DNA of 64,000 nucleotides, taken from contig CAWJOC010000024.1 in assembly GCA_963844315.1 (NCBI GenBank), positions 360,750-424,749 on the forward strand, written 5' to 3'. Under the pieces are notes generated by a model, which saw only the letters and a program-made list of their open reading frames with translations, was not told the DNA's origin and did not search any database. Made by a program: the position numbers and the translations under genes. Shown piece after piece: positions 55,369 to 64,000 of this stretch (the stretch's first letter is position 1; every line of letters begins with the position of its first letter). This stretch comes from CAWAVN01 sp963844315 (GTDB lineage Bacteria; Planctomycetota; Planctomycetia; Planctomycetales; Planctomycetaceae).

Positions 55369-56145
55369 ATGACAACGGACCAAACCCAATCGCAGAACGA
55401 AGACAAAGCCCATGCTGACATTGCGTTGGTGTGCGCTTTGGCGATTGAGATTGATCCCTTGATGAATCGTTGCGAGAAGGTCCGGAAATATACCGGGGGA
55501 AAGTTCGTCTTTCGCGGCGGCCGGTACGATCAGATTCGACTGGCCGTGGTGCAATCGGGGATGGGGTTTGCCAATGCCCGGCGGGCGACGGAGGCATTGA
55601 TCGATGCCCACACGCCGGATTGGGTGCTCTCCGTAGGATTCTCTGGCGGGCTGCTTCCCGGCATGAAAATCGGCCAAGTGGTGCTCGCCAATGCGATTGT
55701 GGACACCCACGGCAACGAACTCAAAGTCGATCTGAAAATGGCCGACAATCCTGAGCATGGCATTTACGTCGGCAGGCTCTTAAACACCGATGAAATCGTC
55801 CGCACCGTGGAGGAGAAAAAACAACTCGCCGAGAAACATTCCGCCATCGCGGTCGATATGGAAAGCCTCGCAGTCGCCCAGGTCTGCCGCGATCTGGGAA
55901 AACGCTTCATGGCGGTGCGGGTGATTAGCGATGATCTCTCCACTGATTTGCCGCCGGAGGTGTTGAGCGTCATCGGCTCCACCGGAGCAGTGCGGGTCGG
56001 CTCGGCCTTGGGATCGCTTTGGAAACGTCCCTCGAGCATCAAGGACATGTGGCGGCTGCGCGAAACCGCCCACCAAGCCGCCGAACGGCTGGCGACGTTC
56101 TTGGATGGTATCCTGCTGCAACTGCACAAAGCGCCGAAGACTTGA
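55369..56145 (+). CDS. PNP/MTA-phosphorylase-superfamily nucleosidase, HpnG-like
   Basis: 258 residues, cytoplasmic. It is a nucleoside phosphorylase/nucleosidase fold: IALVCALAIEIDPLMNRC, LAVVQSGMGFANARRATEAL, LSVGFSGGLLPGMKIGQVVL, and the base/ribose site IAVDMESLAVAQVCRDLGK followed by AVRVISDDLSTDLP. The catalytic Asp is in VISDDLS. The candidates are methylthioadenosine/S-adenosylhomocysteine nucleosidase and the hopanoid enzyme HpnG, which removes adenine from adenosylhopane. HpnH is encoded in the same window, so HpnG is attractive but not proven. The ATG at 55369 is used; TTG at 55345 is possible. Confidence 0.8.
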   Translation: MTTDQTQSQNEDKAHADIALVCALAIEIDPLMNRCEKVRKYTGGKFVFRGGRYDQIRLAVVQSGMGFANARRATEALIDAHTPDWVLSVGFSGGLLPGMKIGQVVLANAIVDTHGNELKVDLKMADNPEHGIYVGRLLNTDEIVRTVEEKKQLAEKHSAIAVDMESLAVAQVCRDLGKRFMAVRVISDDLSTDLPPEVLSVIGSTGAVRVGSALGSLWKRPSSIKDMWRLRETAHQAAERLATFLDGILLQLHKAPKT

Positions 56146-56154
56146 GTTTCCGGT

Positions 56155-57074
56155 TTAGGTTTCCCCATGCCAGGGGGAATTCGCGTAACCCGAATCGATG
56201 TGAATGATTTGACCGGCATAACCTTTCATGAAATTCTGGAAAATTTCTCGCCGATCATGATCCAATAAAACGCCCCCCCGCTGGGCAAAACGCCGTCCAC
56301 TCTTTCGCTTCTTATTATCAAATGCTCCGGAAGCGATAAAATCCAGGCAGCCTTTGACCAAAGCCGCCAGATATTTCCCCGCCAGGGCCGGTGTGGCCTT
56401 TGTGGGAATTTCATCTTCTGACGTGCACCAAGGTGCGGTTCGGATGGAGTTGATAAGTGACCGAAGGGCTGGGCTTGATCGTGCCCCCGGTGGGATAGAT
56501 GAAAGTTCCGCGGTGCTTGTAGCCTTCCACGGAAAGCACGGCGGGGATGTTGACCGTCAAAGCCTTGCGGTTGTTCTCCTCGATCTCGTCGATTTTTTTC
56601 TTGATGATGCCCCGAATCGTCTCGAGTTCCTTGTCGTAGTCTCCCTTGACTTTCTCAAACTGCTCCATAAGCATCTTGGACGGCAATTGAGATTTCTTCA
56701 CGCTCCTAGGCGGCCGTTTGGTCAAGTATTGGTTTTTCGAAGCGATGGTTTCGTAGGCTTCGATCAGGTCGGCGAAGTGGATCAGGCTCTTGGTCGCCGA
56801 ATAGCTCCAAATTCGCCTGGATTTCGACTTGTTCCTCTTTCAGTTTCTGTTTGGCCTGCTCGATTTTTCGCTCCTCGAGCTGCTGTTTGGCTTTCAGCTC
56901 CATTTGCTTGCGTTTGATCTCTGCGGAGACCTCCGCCGCCAGTTGGCCGTACTCCAGTTTGTATTGCTCGCCCAGCGTGGTCAGTTGCACCATTTGCGTG
57001 GCGATGTTGCGCAACTCTTCGAGGGCGGGAATGGACATCCCCAACAAATCTTGCGTGCTGATTCCCATGGGCAT
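56155..57074 (-). CDS. Coiled-coil protein of unknown function (two frameshifts)
   Basis: About 305 residues, assembled from three frames. From the ATG at 57074 (GGAG about 12 bases upstream): LLGMSIPALEELRNIATQMV, then a long charged coiled coil (EIKRKQMELKAKQQLEERKI, EQAKQKLKEEQVEIQANLEL). After a shift near 56797: IHFADLIEAYETIASKNQYL, a basic stretch, and a second helix (FEKVKGDYDKELETIRGIIK). After a shift near 56422: SEDEIPTKATPALAGKYLAA and GQIIHIDSGYANSPW, stop at 56155. The frame passes a seven-base C run at 56273-56279, where a further error is possible. No family was recognised; there is no signal peptide. Confidence 0.6.
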
Positions 57075-57374
57075 AGTGGAAGGCTCCTCAAAAATCCAAT
57101 GGCTGTTTTTGGCAAAGGGAGACGAATCGGCGGGTCTCGACCATGCACCGCCCAGACCGCCAAACAACTTATTCGGCTTGGGCCTTTGGGGGAGACAGCA
57201 ATCTATAGACGCGAATTGCACGACAAATCGGACGGGAATTTTCTCCGCCGCCTCAAAAATGCCGGGAAAAAGACCCTGTGTCTTCGCTTCGTTATGGCCG
57301 GTAAACTCCGCGATGGTCGAAGACCGGATGTTGGGATAATGATTTAAGGTTGATTATCTATTAAACCATTCGAT

Positions 57375-57465
57375 ACCCCTCACCCTAACCCTCTCCCAAA
57401 GGGAGAGGGGACAAAGCCGCCCTCACCCTAACCCTCTCCCAAAGGGAGAGGGGACAAAGCCGCCC
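57375..57465. repeat. Reduced family C element in two tandem units
   Basis: Two direct copies of about 46 bases, each CCCTCACCCTAACCCTCTCC, CAAAGGGAGAGGGGACAAAG and CCG. Only the left hairpin half of family C is present. It ends directly beside the stop codon of the CDF transporter gene. Confidence 0.88.
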
Positions 57466-58370
57466 TCATCCATGCTCATGCGGGTAGGGTTCGATGTGGA
57501 CGAGGACGTCCCTTAGGCTGGCGAACTCCTGGAGCAATTGGTCCTTGACCAGATGGCCGATTTTGTGGCCTTCGGCGACCGAGAGGTTTTGATCGACTTC
57601 GATGTGAATGTCCGCGAAGAACTCCAGGCCGGATTTCCGCACCCACAGCGTTTCCACGTCTTCGACGCCCGGAACTTTCTTCGCCTTGGTGCGGATCTGG
57701 TCCACGTAGTCCGGGTCGGCTTGAACGTCCATCAGTTCGCTGGCGCTGATTGCGAAACAATTTGATCCCCGACCAGACAATCGCGCAGGACCACGACCAA
57801 GGACGCCGCCTCATCCGCCCAAAGATACCGCTCGCCGCCGAAGCGGATGGCGGCCAATCCGATGAGCACGGCGAAGCCGCACAGGGCATCGGCGCGGTGG
57901 TCCCAGGCGTTGGCGATGATGGCGGCGGATTTCGTCCTTTGGCCCACGCGGACCTGGAAATAATACAGCCCCTCCTTAATGAGGATGTTCGCCCCGGCAA
58001 TCCACAGCGTCCAAACGGGCGGGATTTCATGCTCCATCGAGAACCGCCCGATGGCTTCCCAACCGACCAAGAGAGCCGAGAGAATCACCAACAGCGCAAC
58101 ATTCGTCGCCGCGATGCCTTCGGCCCGGGTGTGGCCGTAGGGATGCTCGGCATCGGGAGGACGCTGAGCCACCTTGAGCGCAAACAGCACCGCCAAGGTC
58201 GCCACCACATCGCCCAGGGAATTGACGGCATCGGCCACAAGCGCAAACGAATGCCCCACGATCCCGCCGATCAGCTTGACCATTCCCAACAGCAGATTGG
58301 CCCAAAGCCCCAAAGCCGCCGCTTGGGTCACTTCCCGGTAGAGTTCAGAAGCGGAATTGCCGGCGGCCAA
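57466..58370 (-). CDS. CDF-family cation efflux transporter (one frameshift)
   Basis: Proton-driven exporter of divalent cations such as zinc, cobalt or iron. The six-helix membrane part has the site-A motif FALVADAVNSLGDVVATLAV (D and D) and its partner ANAWDHRADALCGFAVLIGL (HxxxD). Cytosolic loop: AEHPYGHTRAEGIAATNVAL. The C-terminal domain begins SASELMDVQADPDYVDQIRT, after a one-base shift near 57748, and contains FFADIHIEVDQNLSVAEGHK; the His-containing tail is HIEPYPHEHG. The start is TTG at 58370, which is not certain; no ATG fits better. The length of about 300 residues is normal. Confidence 0.87.
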
Positions 58371-58425
58371 AGGGGATCTCGCTCTTTCAAATAACAGGCG
58401 TCAAACGTTGTGAGGGTAAAACATC

Positions 58426-58470
58426 ATAACCCGAAGCGTAAGCGAGGGACCAATTCGCCCTCGCTTACGC
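58426..58470. repeat. Palindromic repeat, family H, copy 2
   Basis: ATAACCCGAAGCGTAAGCGA on the left and CGCCCTCGCTTACGC on the right, pairing CGTAAGCGAGGG with CCCTCGCTTACG. It is upstream of the CDF gene. Confidence 0.85.
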
Positions 58471-58498
58471 AATTTGAAGTTGGGCACTTTGCACAATC

Positions 58499-58747
58499 TC
58501 GCCCCGAAGGGGCCAAACAAAACAGCCCAGGGCAGAACGAAGTGGCGCTTCGCCACGAGTGCCGCCCTGGGAAAGAGAATCCCCCACAATCCAAAAGCCC
58601 TGAAGGGGCGGAACAAGGCCATATCATTTGAGTTTTGTCTCGCCCTTTCAGGGCTTGGAGATTTTTTGAAACCAAAACCCAGGGCGCGCGGCGGCGAAGC
58701 GCCGCTGCGCTCTGCCCTGGGCTTCTATGTTTTGCCCCTTCGGGGCG
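58499..58747. repeat. Composite nested palindromic element, copy 2
   Basis: Same arm order as 5533-5763: TCGCCCCGAAGGGGCCAAAC outside, ACAGCCCAGGGCAGA next, GCCCTGAAGGGGCGGAAC against CTCGCCCTTTCAGGGCTTGG in the centre, then GCTCTGCCCTGGGC and GCCCCTTCGGGGCG. The arms are conserved better than the spacers, which argues for selection or recent spread of the paired parts. Confidence 0.88.
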
Positions 58748-58815
58748 TAAAGCCCAAGAAGCGCAACTTCAAAACTTGCGCATTGGGCTACTAAAAATCT
58801 TGCCAAACTCTATCC

Positions 58816-59584
58816 CTAAGGTTCGAGGTCGATTGACACCGGGGCGTGGTCGGAAATCGTCAGCCCGCCTTCGCGGTGGATGACGGCGGACTGAAACCGT
58901 TCGCGGGCACTGGCGTTCGTCAGCAGGTAATCAATCCGCCAGCCGCGGTCTAATTCCCTAGCCCGGCCCCGGTTGGACCACCACGAATACGGACCTTGGC
59001 ATTCGCCGTAGTGCTCGCGGACCACGTCCCGCCAGCCGGTTTCCAAGAGGTTTGTAAACCATTCCCGTTCGTGCGGCAGAAACCCGGAGGTGTTTTCGTT
59101 GCCCTTGGCATAAAAGATGTCCCGCTCGGTGTGGGCGATGTTCAAATCGCCGCCCAGAATCACCGGCGTGCTTTTGGAAAGAAACGGCTCGGCCCAAGGC
59201 AGAAAGTCGTCCATCCAGAGTTCTTTTTGCTCCTGGCGGTGTTCGCCGGAGGAACCGCTCGGCAGATACACGCTGGCGATTTCCAGGTCGGCGACTTTCA
59301 CGCGGAGCAATCGGCCTTCGGGATCGATCCTGATCCATGCCGGTTCCCAGAACTTCAAAAGGCTCCCTGGACCACACTGCCACGCCGGAATAACCCAAGC
59401 GGCTGGCCGGATGCCAATGGACGTGCCAGCCCTCTGGTTGGCTCCATTCCGCGGGGAGTTGCTCCGGCAAGGCCCGGACTTCCTGAAGCAAAAGCACATC
59501 GGTTTGGAGGGTGTCCAGAAACTCCGCAAAGCCCTTGCGGAGAGCCGCCCTAAGCCCGTTCACGTTCCAAGTCGTAATCCGCAT
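58816..59584 (-). CDS. xthA: Exodeoxyribonuclease III (one frameshift)
   Basis: AP endonuclease and 3'-5' exonuclease of base excision repair. About 256 residues. Motifs in order: MRITTWNVNGLRAALRKGF, VLLLQEVRALPEQLP with the metal Glu, GYSGVAVWSREP, IASVYLPSGS, STPVILGGDLNIAHTERDIF, DVVREHYGECQGPYSWWSN, WRIDYLLTNA, and TISDHAPVSIDLEP with the catalytic Asp-His. The frame breaks near 59332 by one base, between EVLGTGM and RIDPEGRLLRVKVADL. The ATG at 59584 is used because the family starts with MRI. Confidence 0.93.
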
Positions 59585-59915
59585 GGCCGGTGAAAGGGAA
59601 CTCTGGAGAAACGGGGGCAAAACTCAACGGAGGGAGGCGGCCATCAAGCCGGGCGGGACGAAGCGAGGGAGGCAATTCTGAAAATCTTTTCGCGGGCTGC
59701 GAATCCTTTTTTCGAATTCCGGGTTTGATGTTTGCGAAGATTGATCTTTGCTGAGGCTCCGAATGGAGATTTTGAAACGGAAAACGTGATCGGCGTTGGT
59801 GTTAGCCAAAGCCGTTAGATTTTGATGGGGCCGGTGAGTTTGGCTTGGCTGCTTTCCCCTCACCGACCCCGCTTCCTGTATCAGTGCGCGAAACCGCGCT
59901 TTGCGGGGAGATTGT
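59585..59915. other. Intergenic region between divergent genes
   Basis: About 330 bases between xthA and the agmatine-deiminase-like gene. A hairpin, GGGGCCGGTGAG (59827-59838) with CTCACCGACCCC (59859-59870), has one mismatch and lies about 45 bases before the second gene; it could be an attenuator. Otherwise nothing was recognised. Confidence 0.45.
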
Positions 59916-61193
59916 TTGGATATCCTACAGGATATTTCTCCCTTGAGTCCACCCAAAACTCGAAAAACTTCCAGAGTAAAGCTGGTCTTGTGCCTGGCCG
60001 TTTTATTGGCTTTGGGAGCGGCGGGCGGGGGTTGGGTTTGGCGCTCCCAAACCGCCAAGGCGGGGAAGTCCGCCAAACCCGATTTGGCCCGCATCTTCCT
60101 GGTCGATGCCGAGAAGGAATTCCCCGAAGCCGTCCCCTTGGCCGGCCTCTTGCCCGGTGAATTTGAACTGCACGAGGCGCTGTTGATCGGCTGGCCCCAC
60201 CAAATCCTGGAGCATCCCTCGCCCAGGCATTTGGAATTCAACCAGAACCTCAACCGCTCGCTGTTGGAAATCATCGCGCACGCCCAGACCCGAATGCGGG
60301 TGATCGTGGTGGCTCCCGACAGTTCGGTCAGGCAGACCGTCTTGAAGCAACTGGCCGAAGTGGACATCCCTTTGGAGCGGGTGGAAGTGATGATCACGGA
60401 CGTCGACACCCGCTGGGTCCGCGATTTCGGCCCCTACGCCCTCAGGCCCAGGCCCAGCGCGGGGAACGAAATCGTCTGGGTCGCCAGCCGGTTTTACTGC
60501 GAGATCGGCAAGCGTCACCTGGACGAGCAAATGGCGCGGCGTTTTTCCCTCCAGCAGAAAGTCACCACGCTGGAAGCGCCCGTGTTCTCGGATGGAGGCA
60601 ACATTCAGACGGATGGGCAGGGAACGATCATCACCACCACGCAAACCTTGGCTCTGAACCGGCTCCACGGCCTGGACCGCTCCGAGGTTTCGCGAAACCT
60701 GAGGCAATACTTTGGGGCCAAAAAGATCGTTTATCTCGAACCCATGGCGGAGGAAATCACCGCCCACGTCGATATGTTTCTGACCATGCCCCGCCCGGAT
60801 GTGGTCGTCTTGGGGGAATACACCCAAGATCAGGATCCGATCAACCGCCAAATCCTGGACCGAAACGCAGATCGCTTAACAGAAGTGATCACGGACAATG
60901 GGCCTTTGACCGTGGTCCGCATTCCCATGCCGCCGCGGGGGAACGACGGCGTATTTGGCGGAACCTACACCAATGTGGTGTATGCGAACGGCCTGTTGTT
61001 CGTTCCCAAGTTCGGCACCGTGGACGACGCGGGCCATGCCAAGGCCGTGGAGGTTTACCAAGAGCTGCTCCCGGATTGGAAGATTATCTCCGTGGAATCC
61101 TCCGCCTGGCTGGCGCTCAATGGCTCGATCCACTGCCTGACGAAAAACCTCTACCGCTTCCCCGCCCGGACCAGCCCCCGCCCGCGCGCCTAG
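59916..61193 (+). CDS. Membrane-anchored agmatine deiminase/PAD-family protein
   Basis: 425 residues, intact. An N-terminal membrane anchor (VKLVLCLAVLLALGAAGGGW) is followed by a porphyromonas-type peptidyl-arginine deiminase fold. Family landmarks: LHEALLIGWPHQ, DVDTRWVRDFGPYALR with the substrate Asp, PVFSDGGNIQTDGQGTIITT, EEITAHVDMFLTM with the catalytic His, and LNGSIHCLTKN with the nucleophilic Cys. The known reaction is hydrolysis of a guanidino group, agmatine in the soluble members. An extracytoplasmic position is unusual for agmatine deiminase and suggests a peptide or extracellular substrate. The start TTG at 59916 has GGGGAG just upstream; TTG 59901 is an alternative. Confidence 0.83.
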   Translation: MDILQDISPLSPPKTRKTSRVKLVLCLAVLLALGAAGGGWVWRSQTAKAGKSAKPDLARIFLVDAEKEFPEAVPLAGLLPGEFELHEALLIGWPHQILEHPSPRHLEFNQNLNRSLLEIIAHAQTRMRVIVVAPDSSVRQTVLKQLAEVDIPLERVEVMITDVDTRWVRDFGPYALRPRPSAGNEIVWVASRFYCEIGKRHLDEQMARRFSLQQKVTTLEAPVFSDGGNIQTDGQGTIITTTQTLALNRLHGLDRSEVSRNLRQYFGAKKIVYLEPMAEEITAHVDMFLTMPRPDVVVLGEYTQDQDPINRQILDRNADRLTEVITDNGPLTVVRIPMPPRGNDGVFGGTYTNVVYANGLLFVPKFGTVDDAGHAKAVEVYQELLPDWKIISVESSAWLALNGSIHCLTKNLYRFPARTSPRPRA

Positions 61194-61216
61194 CCCACGT
61201 TCAAACTTGAATGGAC

Positions 61217-61294
61217 GTGTGCCACGGCTCTGTGAGCCGTGCCGGTGTGGGAAAGATGTCCACAATACACACGGCTCACAGAGCCGTGGCACGC
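61217..61294. repeat. Palindromic repeat, family G, copy 2
   Basis: Arms GTGTGCCACGGCTCTGTGAG and CTCACAGAGCCGTGGCACGC. It follows the deiminase-like gene by 24 bases and separates it from pyrC. Confidence 0.9.
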
Positions 61295-61421
61295 ATCTTA
61301 TCAATTCAGATTTGATGGTCCACCAGCCCACCACGGTGGCAATCTTGGGAAATTCCTGCCATAACCAGGGAAGGTTAAAGGTCCCAAACACTCTCCTGGC
61401 GGAATTCTCCAAGGTCCTCTC

Positions 61422-62673
61422 ATGCGAACGCTGATCCAGAACGCCCATTGCGTTTTGCCCGCGGGAATTCATCACGGTTCGGTCTTGATTGAAGACGGGA
61501 AAATCCTGGCGATTGATCCGCCTCAAAATGCAATGGCGGAGGAAACCTTCAATGCCCAGGGCCTGCACCTTCTCCCCGGCGTGATTGATGACCAGGTGCA
61601 TTTTCGCGATCCGGGACTGACGCACAAAGAGGACCTCCACACCGGAAGCCTGGCCTGCGCCAAAGGCGGCGTGACCACGTTTCTGGAAATGCCCAACACC
61701 AAACCCGCCACCATCACCACGGAATTGCTCCACGAAAAACTCGCCATCGCGGCGGACAAGTGCGTGGTGAATTACGGGTTCTATATCGGAGCCACGCCCG
61801 CGAATACTCTGGAGCTAAAAGCCGCGAAGAGAACGCCGGGGATCAAAATTTTCATCGGCTCCAGCACGGGCGATTTGTTGGTGGATGAGCAGGACGCCTT
61901 GGAGCGGATCTTCGCCGAGACGACGCTGCCCATCTGCGCCCATTGCGAGGATGAAGCCACCGTCCGCGCCAATGCCCAAGCCTTGGACGGCGGAAAAACC
62001 CACGCCGACCATTCGCGGATTCGCGACCATGCAGCCGCCGTCATCGCCACCAAGCGGGCGATGGATTTGGCGATGAGGCACAAGCACCGCTTCCATGTCC
62101 TGCACGTCTCGACGGCGGAGGAAGTGCAGCTTCTCAAAAACGCCCGGCCCTACATCACCGCCGAAGCCTGCCCGCATCATCTGTTCTTTCAACGTCGACG
62201 ATTACGAGCGCTTGGGTTCCAAGGTGCAGATGAATCCTTCGATCAAAACCCGCGAAGACAACCAGGCTCTTTGGCAAGCCTTGCGGGAGAACACCATCCA
62301 AGTCATCGCCACCGACCATGCCCCGCACACCTTGGAAGAAAAGGCCCAGCCTTATCCCAAATCGCCTTCGGGCCTGCCCGCCGTGGAAAATTCGCTGGCG
62401 CTGATGCTCGACGCCGCCCATCGGGGCTTATGCACCTTGGAGCAAATCGCCCCTTGGATGTGCGATGCCCCGGCCAGGGTTTGGGACATCGTGGGCAAAG
62501 GCCGCATCGCCCCAGGCTACGATGCCGATTTGGTCCTGGTGGATCTCCATCGCCAAGCGACGATCCAAGATGCCGAGCAAATCACCAAATCCCGCTGGAG
62601 TCCCTGGCATGGCGTGACCCTCACCGGCTGGCCCGTGAAAACCTGGGTCGGCGGGCAATTGGTCTATCGATGA
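61422..62673 (+). CDS. pyrC: Class I dihydroorotase (one frameshift)
   Basis: Cyclises carbamoyl aspartate to dihydroorotate in pyrimidine synthesis. About 416 residues. Metal and substrate motifs: GVIDDQVHFRDPGLTHKEDL (HxR and the zinc pair), FLEMPNTKPATITTE, the bridging region IKIFIGSSTGDLL where the carboxylated Lys is expected, ICAHCEDEATVR, FHVLHVSTAEE, ITAEACPHHLFF, and VIATDHAPHTLEEK with the catalytic Asp. The frame breaks at 62187-62189, where TTT replaces the expected TT; removing one T gives FFNVDDYERLGSKVQMNPSI. The start is the ATG at 61422. It stands between two palindromes, so it is probably monocistronic. Confidence 0.93.
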
Positions 62674-62777
62674 AGGCCGATTGAACTCATCCCATCGCGG
62701 CCAGGAAGCCAAGTTCGATCACGATCGCGGCGGGTATTGGGCGACGTAGTGTCTCACCGATCTTGGATTGACAGGTT

Positions 62778-62851
62778 GTGTGCCACTGGCTTTGCCAGTG
62801 CTTGAGAAGACTGTCGAACTGACTTTCGCACTGGCAGAGCCAGTGGCACAC
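62778..62851. repeat. RAYT-type palindrome, family B, copy 3 (inverted)
   Basis: Arms GTGTGCCACTGGCTTTGCCA and TGGCAGAGCCAGTGGCACAC. The outer flank TTGGATTGACAGGTTGTGTG matches the inverse of the copy at 35555-35627. It lies between pyrC and ada. Confidence 0.9.
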
Positions 62852-62940
62852 GCGCTGGGAACGAAAAGCAGCGTTGAAATTTCGACATCCGCGCCGAAAA
62901 TCGGTGGTGGCCGGCCTGGTTCACCGCGTAAACTGACACC

Positions 62941-63984
62941 ATGAATACCATGCCACCGACCACGGAAATGGAGCGGGCGTACCTTGAGCGGGACGCCTCC
63001 TTTAACGGCCTGTTCTTCTTGGGCGTCCGCACGACGGGGATCTTCTGCCGCCCGACCTGCCCGGCGCGGAAACCGCTGCCCAAGAACGTCGAATACTTCC
63101 CGACTGCGCGGGCGGCGCTCTTGGCGGGGTATCGCCCGTGCAAGCGTTGCCGACCGCTCGAATCGGACGAGCTGCCGTCCTGGGCGTCCGAACTGCTCGC
63201 GGACGTGGAGCGCGACCCTTCGTCGCGCATCACGGACGGCGACCTGAGAGATAGAGGGATCGACCCGGCCACCGTAAGGCGATACTTCCTCCGCCAATAT
63301 GGCATGACATTCCAGGCGTTCGCTCGAGCGCGCCGCTTGGCTGCCGCGCTCCGCCAGATCCGCGAAGGCGGGTCGCTCGATGAGGCCGCGTTCGAAAGCG
63401 GGTACGAGTCCCATAGCGGGTTCCGCGATGCGTTCGCCCGGACTTTCGGCGAAGCCCCCGGCAGTTCTAGGGATCGCGAGTGCGTGTTTCTGTCCTGGCT
63501 CCAAAGCCCGCTGGGGCCGCTCGTGGCCGGGGCGACGGCCGAAGGCGTTTGCCTGCTCGAGTTCACCGACCGGCGGATGCTGGAGGCCCAGTTCGCCACC
63601 GTGCGAAGGCTCTTCGCGGCCCCGGTCGTTCCCGGTTCCAACGCGCACCTGGAATGCCTGCAAGTCGAACTCGCGGACTACTTCGCCGGCTCATCGCGGA
63701 GCTTCTCGGTCCCGCTGGTCTACCCCGGCACTTCATTCCAGCGGCGGGTCTGGGAGCAACTCCTCGCCATCCCGTTCGGTGAGACGCGCTCGTATCAGGA
63801 ATTGGCGGCGGCGGTCGGGGAGCCGAACGCGGTGCGGGCGGTGGGCCGCGCGAACGGTCTCAACCGCATCGCCATCTTGATCCCGTGTCACCGCGTGGTT
63901 AACAAGGATGGCAAGCTGGGAGGCTATGGAGGCGGGCTGCACCGCAAGCAGTATTTGCTCGATCTCGAGCGTTCCGTCCGGTGA
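62941..63984 (+). CDS. ada: Ada: methylphosphotriester/O6-methylguanine DNA methyltransferase and activator
   Basis: 347 residues, intact, near the 354 of E. coli Ada. Residues 10-80 are the Ada zinc domain with the acceptor Cys in RTTGIFCRPTCPARKP and CKRCRP. Residues 90-175 are an AraC-type helix-turn-helix (TVRRYFLRQYGMTFQAFARA, LDEAAFESGYESHSGFRDAF). Residues 185-345 are the methyltransferase (FQRRVWEQLLAIPFGETRSY, GRANGLNRIAILIPCHRVVN with PCHRV). It repairs methylated DNA and activates the adaptive response. GC is near 70% in the lines counted, higher than the neighbours, so recent transfer is possible. The start is the ATG at 62941, with a second ATG at 62950. Confidence 0.95.
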   Translation: MNTMPPTTEMERAYLERDASFNGLFFLGVRTTGIFCRPTCPARKPLPKNVEYFPTARAALLAGYRPCKRCRPLESDELPSWASELLADVERDPSSRITDGDLRDRGIDPATVRRYFLRQYGMTFQAFARARRLAAALRQIREGGSLDEAAFESGYESHSGFRDAFARTFGEAPGSSRDRECVFLSWLQSPLGPLVAGATAEGVCLLEFTDRRMLEAQFATVRRLFAAPVVPGSNAHLECLQVELADYFAGSSRSFSVPLVYPGTSFQRRVWEQLLAIPFGETRSYQELAAAVGEPNAVRAVGRANGLNRIAILIPCHRVVNKDGKLGGYGGGLHRKQYLLDLERSVR

Positions 63985-64000
63985 ATCGCACGGGCAGCAA

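Noticed and set aside
56155..56361. Apparent fragment of an enoyl-ACP reductase (GQIIHIDSGYAN)
   Set aside because: The resemblance to the FabI C-terminus is limited to about 12 residues. The frame connects upstream, through one shift, to the coiled-coil protein, so it is read as that gene's end.

Overview
The window looks like a chromosomal segment of a planctomycete, probably near the Gemmatales. This is inferred from gene content, not from a marker gene. It carries a DUF1559 protein with a prepilin-type N-terminus, a double sulfatase, a VIT/VWA protein, a tandem DUF1080 lipoprotein, DUF11 repeats, a TIGR02996-like domain, a DUF4058 protein, a PQQ-like propeller, and two hopanoid-type genes (HpnH and an HpnG-like phosphorylase). 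GC is roughly 55-60% by eye. I saw no rRNA, tRNA, CRISPR array, integrase or prophage.

Layout. 1-5440 (minus): a histidine kinase cut by the window edge, a small secreted protein, an OmpR-type regulator and a VIT/VWA protein. 6093-20204: DUF11 wall protein, QueF, ceramidase-like protein, class IV aminotransferase, enolase-superfamily enzyme, GroES, HpnH, a SUKH-like protein, a CrcB fluoride channel, a 947-residue double sulfatase and a glutathione peroxidase. 20396-29930: STN-domain protein, a GntR/ABC operon with a clear promoter and operator, SEC-C/TPR protein, RibD, a phosphatase and the DUF1559 protein. 30170-36380: a His-rich protein, a large nucleotide-cyclase/NACHT protein open in frame into a DUF4058 gene, two small hypotheticals and a decayed REP-associated transposase. 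36398-49711: PatZ-like acetyltransferase, PQQ-like protein, DUF4129 membrane protein, a degenerate biotin-carrier-like protein, ComM, a LuxR-type regulator and the DUF1080 lipoprotein. 49917-64000: two subunits of a molybdenum hydroxylase, an esterase, SerC, the HpnG-like protein, a coiled-coil protein, a CDF transporter, XthA, a membrane-anchored agmatine-deiminase-like protein, PyrC and Ada.

Two global properties stand out. First, about 16 of some 47 genes are broken by single-base shifts, and two of them also carry an in-frame TAA. Because housekeeping genes such as pyrC, xthA and comM are hit and the frames resume cleanly, residual sequencing or assembly error is the best overall explanation. 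Second, the gaps are filled by more than ten unrelated families of palindromic repeats, most of them present two or more times. One family flanks the transposase remnant and is probably its cognate REP. Several elements sit directly at gene ends, where they can act as hairpin terminators, and one supplies a stop codon.

Functional links visible here: QueF (queuosine), HpnH and the HpnG-like protein (hopanoid side chain), RibD (riboflavin), PyrC (pyrimidines), SerC (serine), XthA and Ada (DNA repair), and a strong secreted or envelope component (sulfatases, VIT/VWA, DUF11, DUF1080, DUF1559, propeller). The most unusual proteins are the cyclase-TM-NACHT protein and the carrier-like protein whose biotinylation lysine is an arginine.
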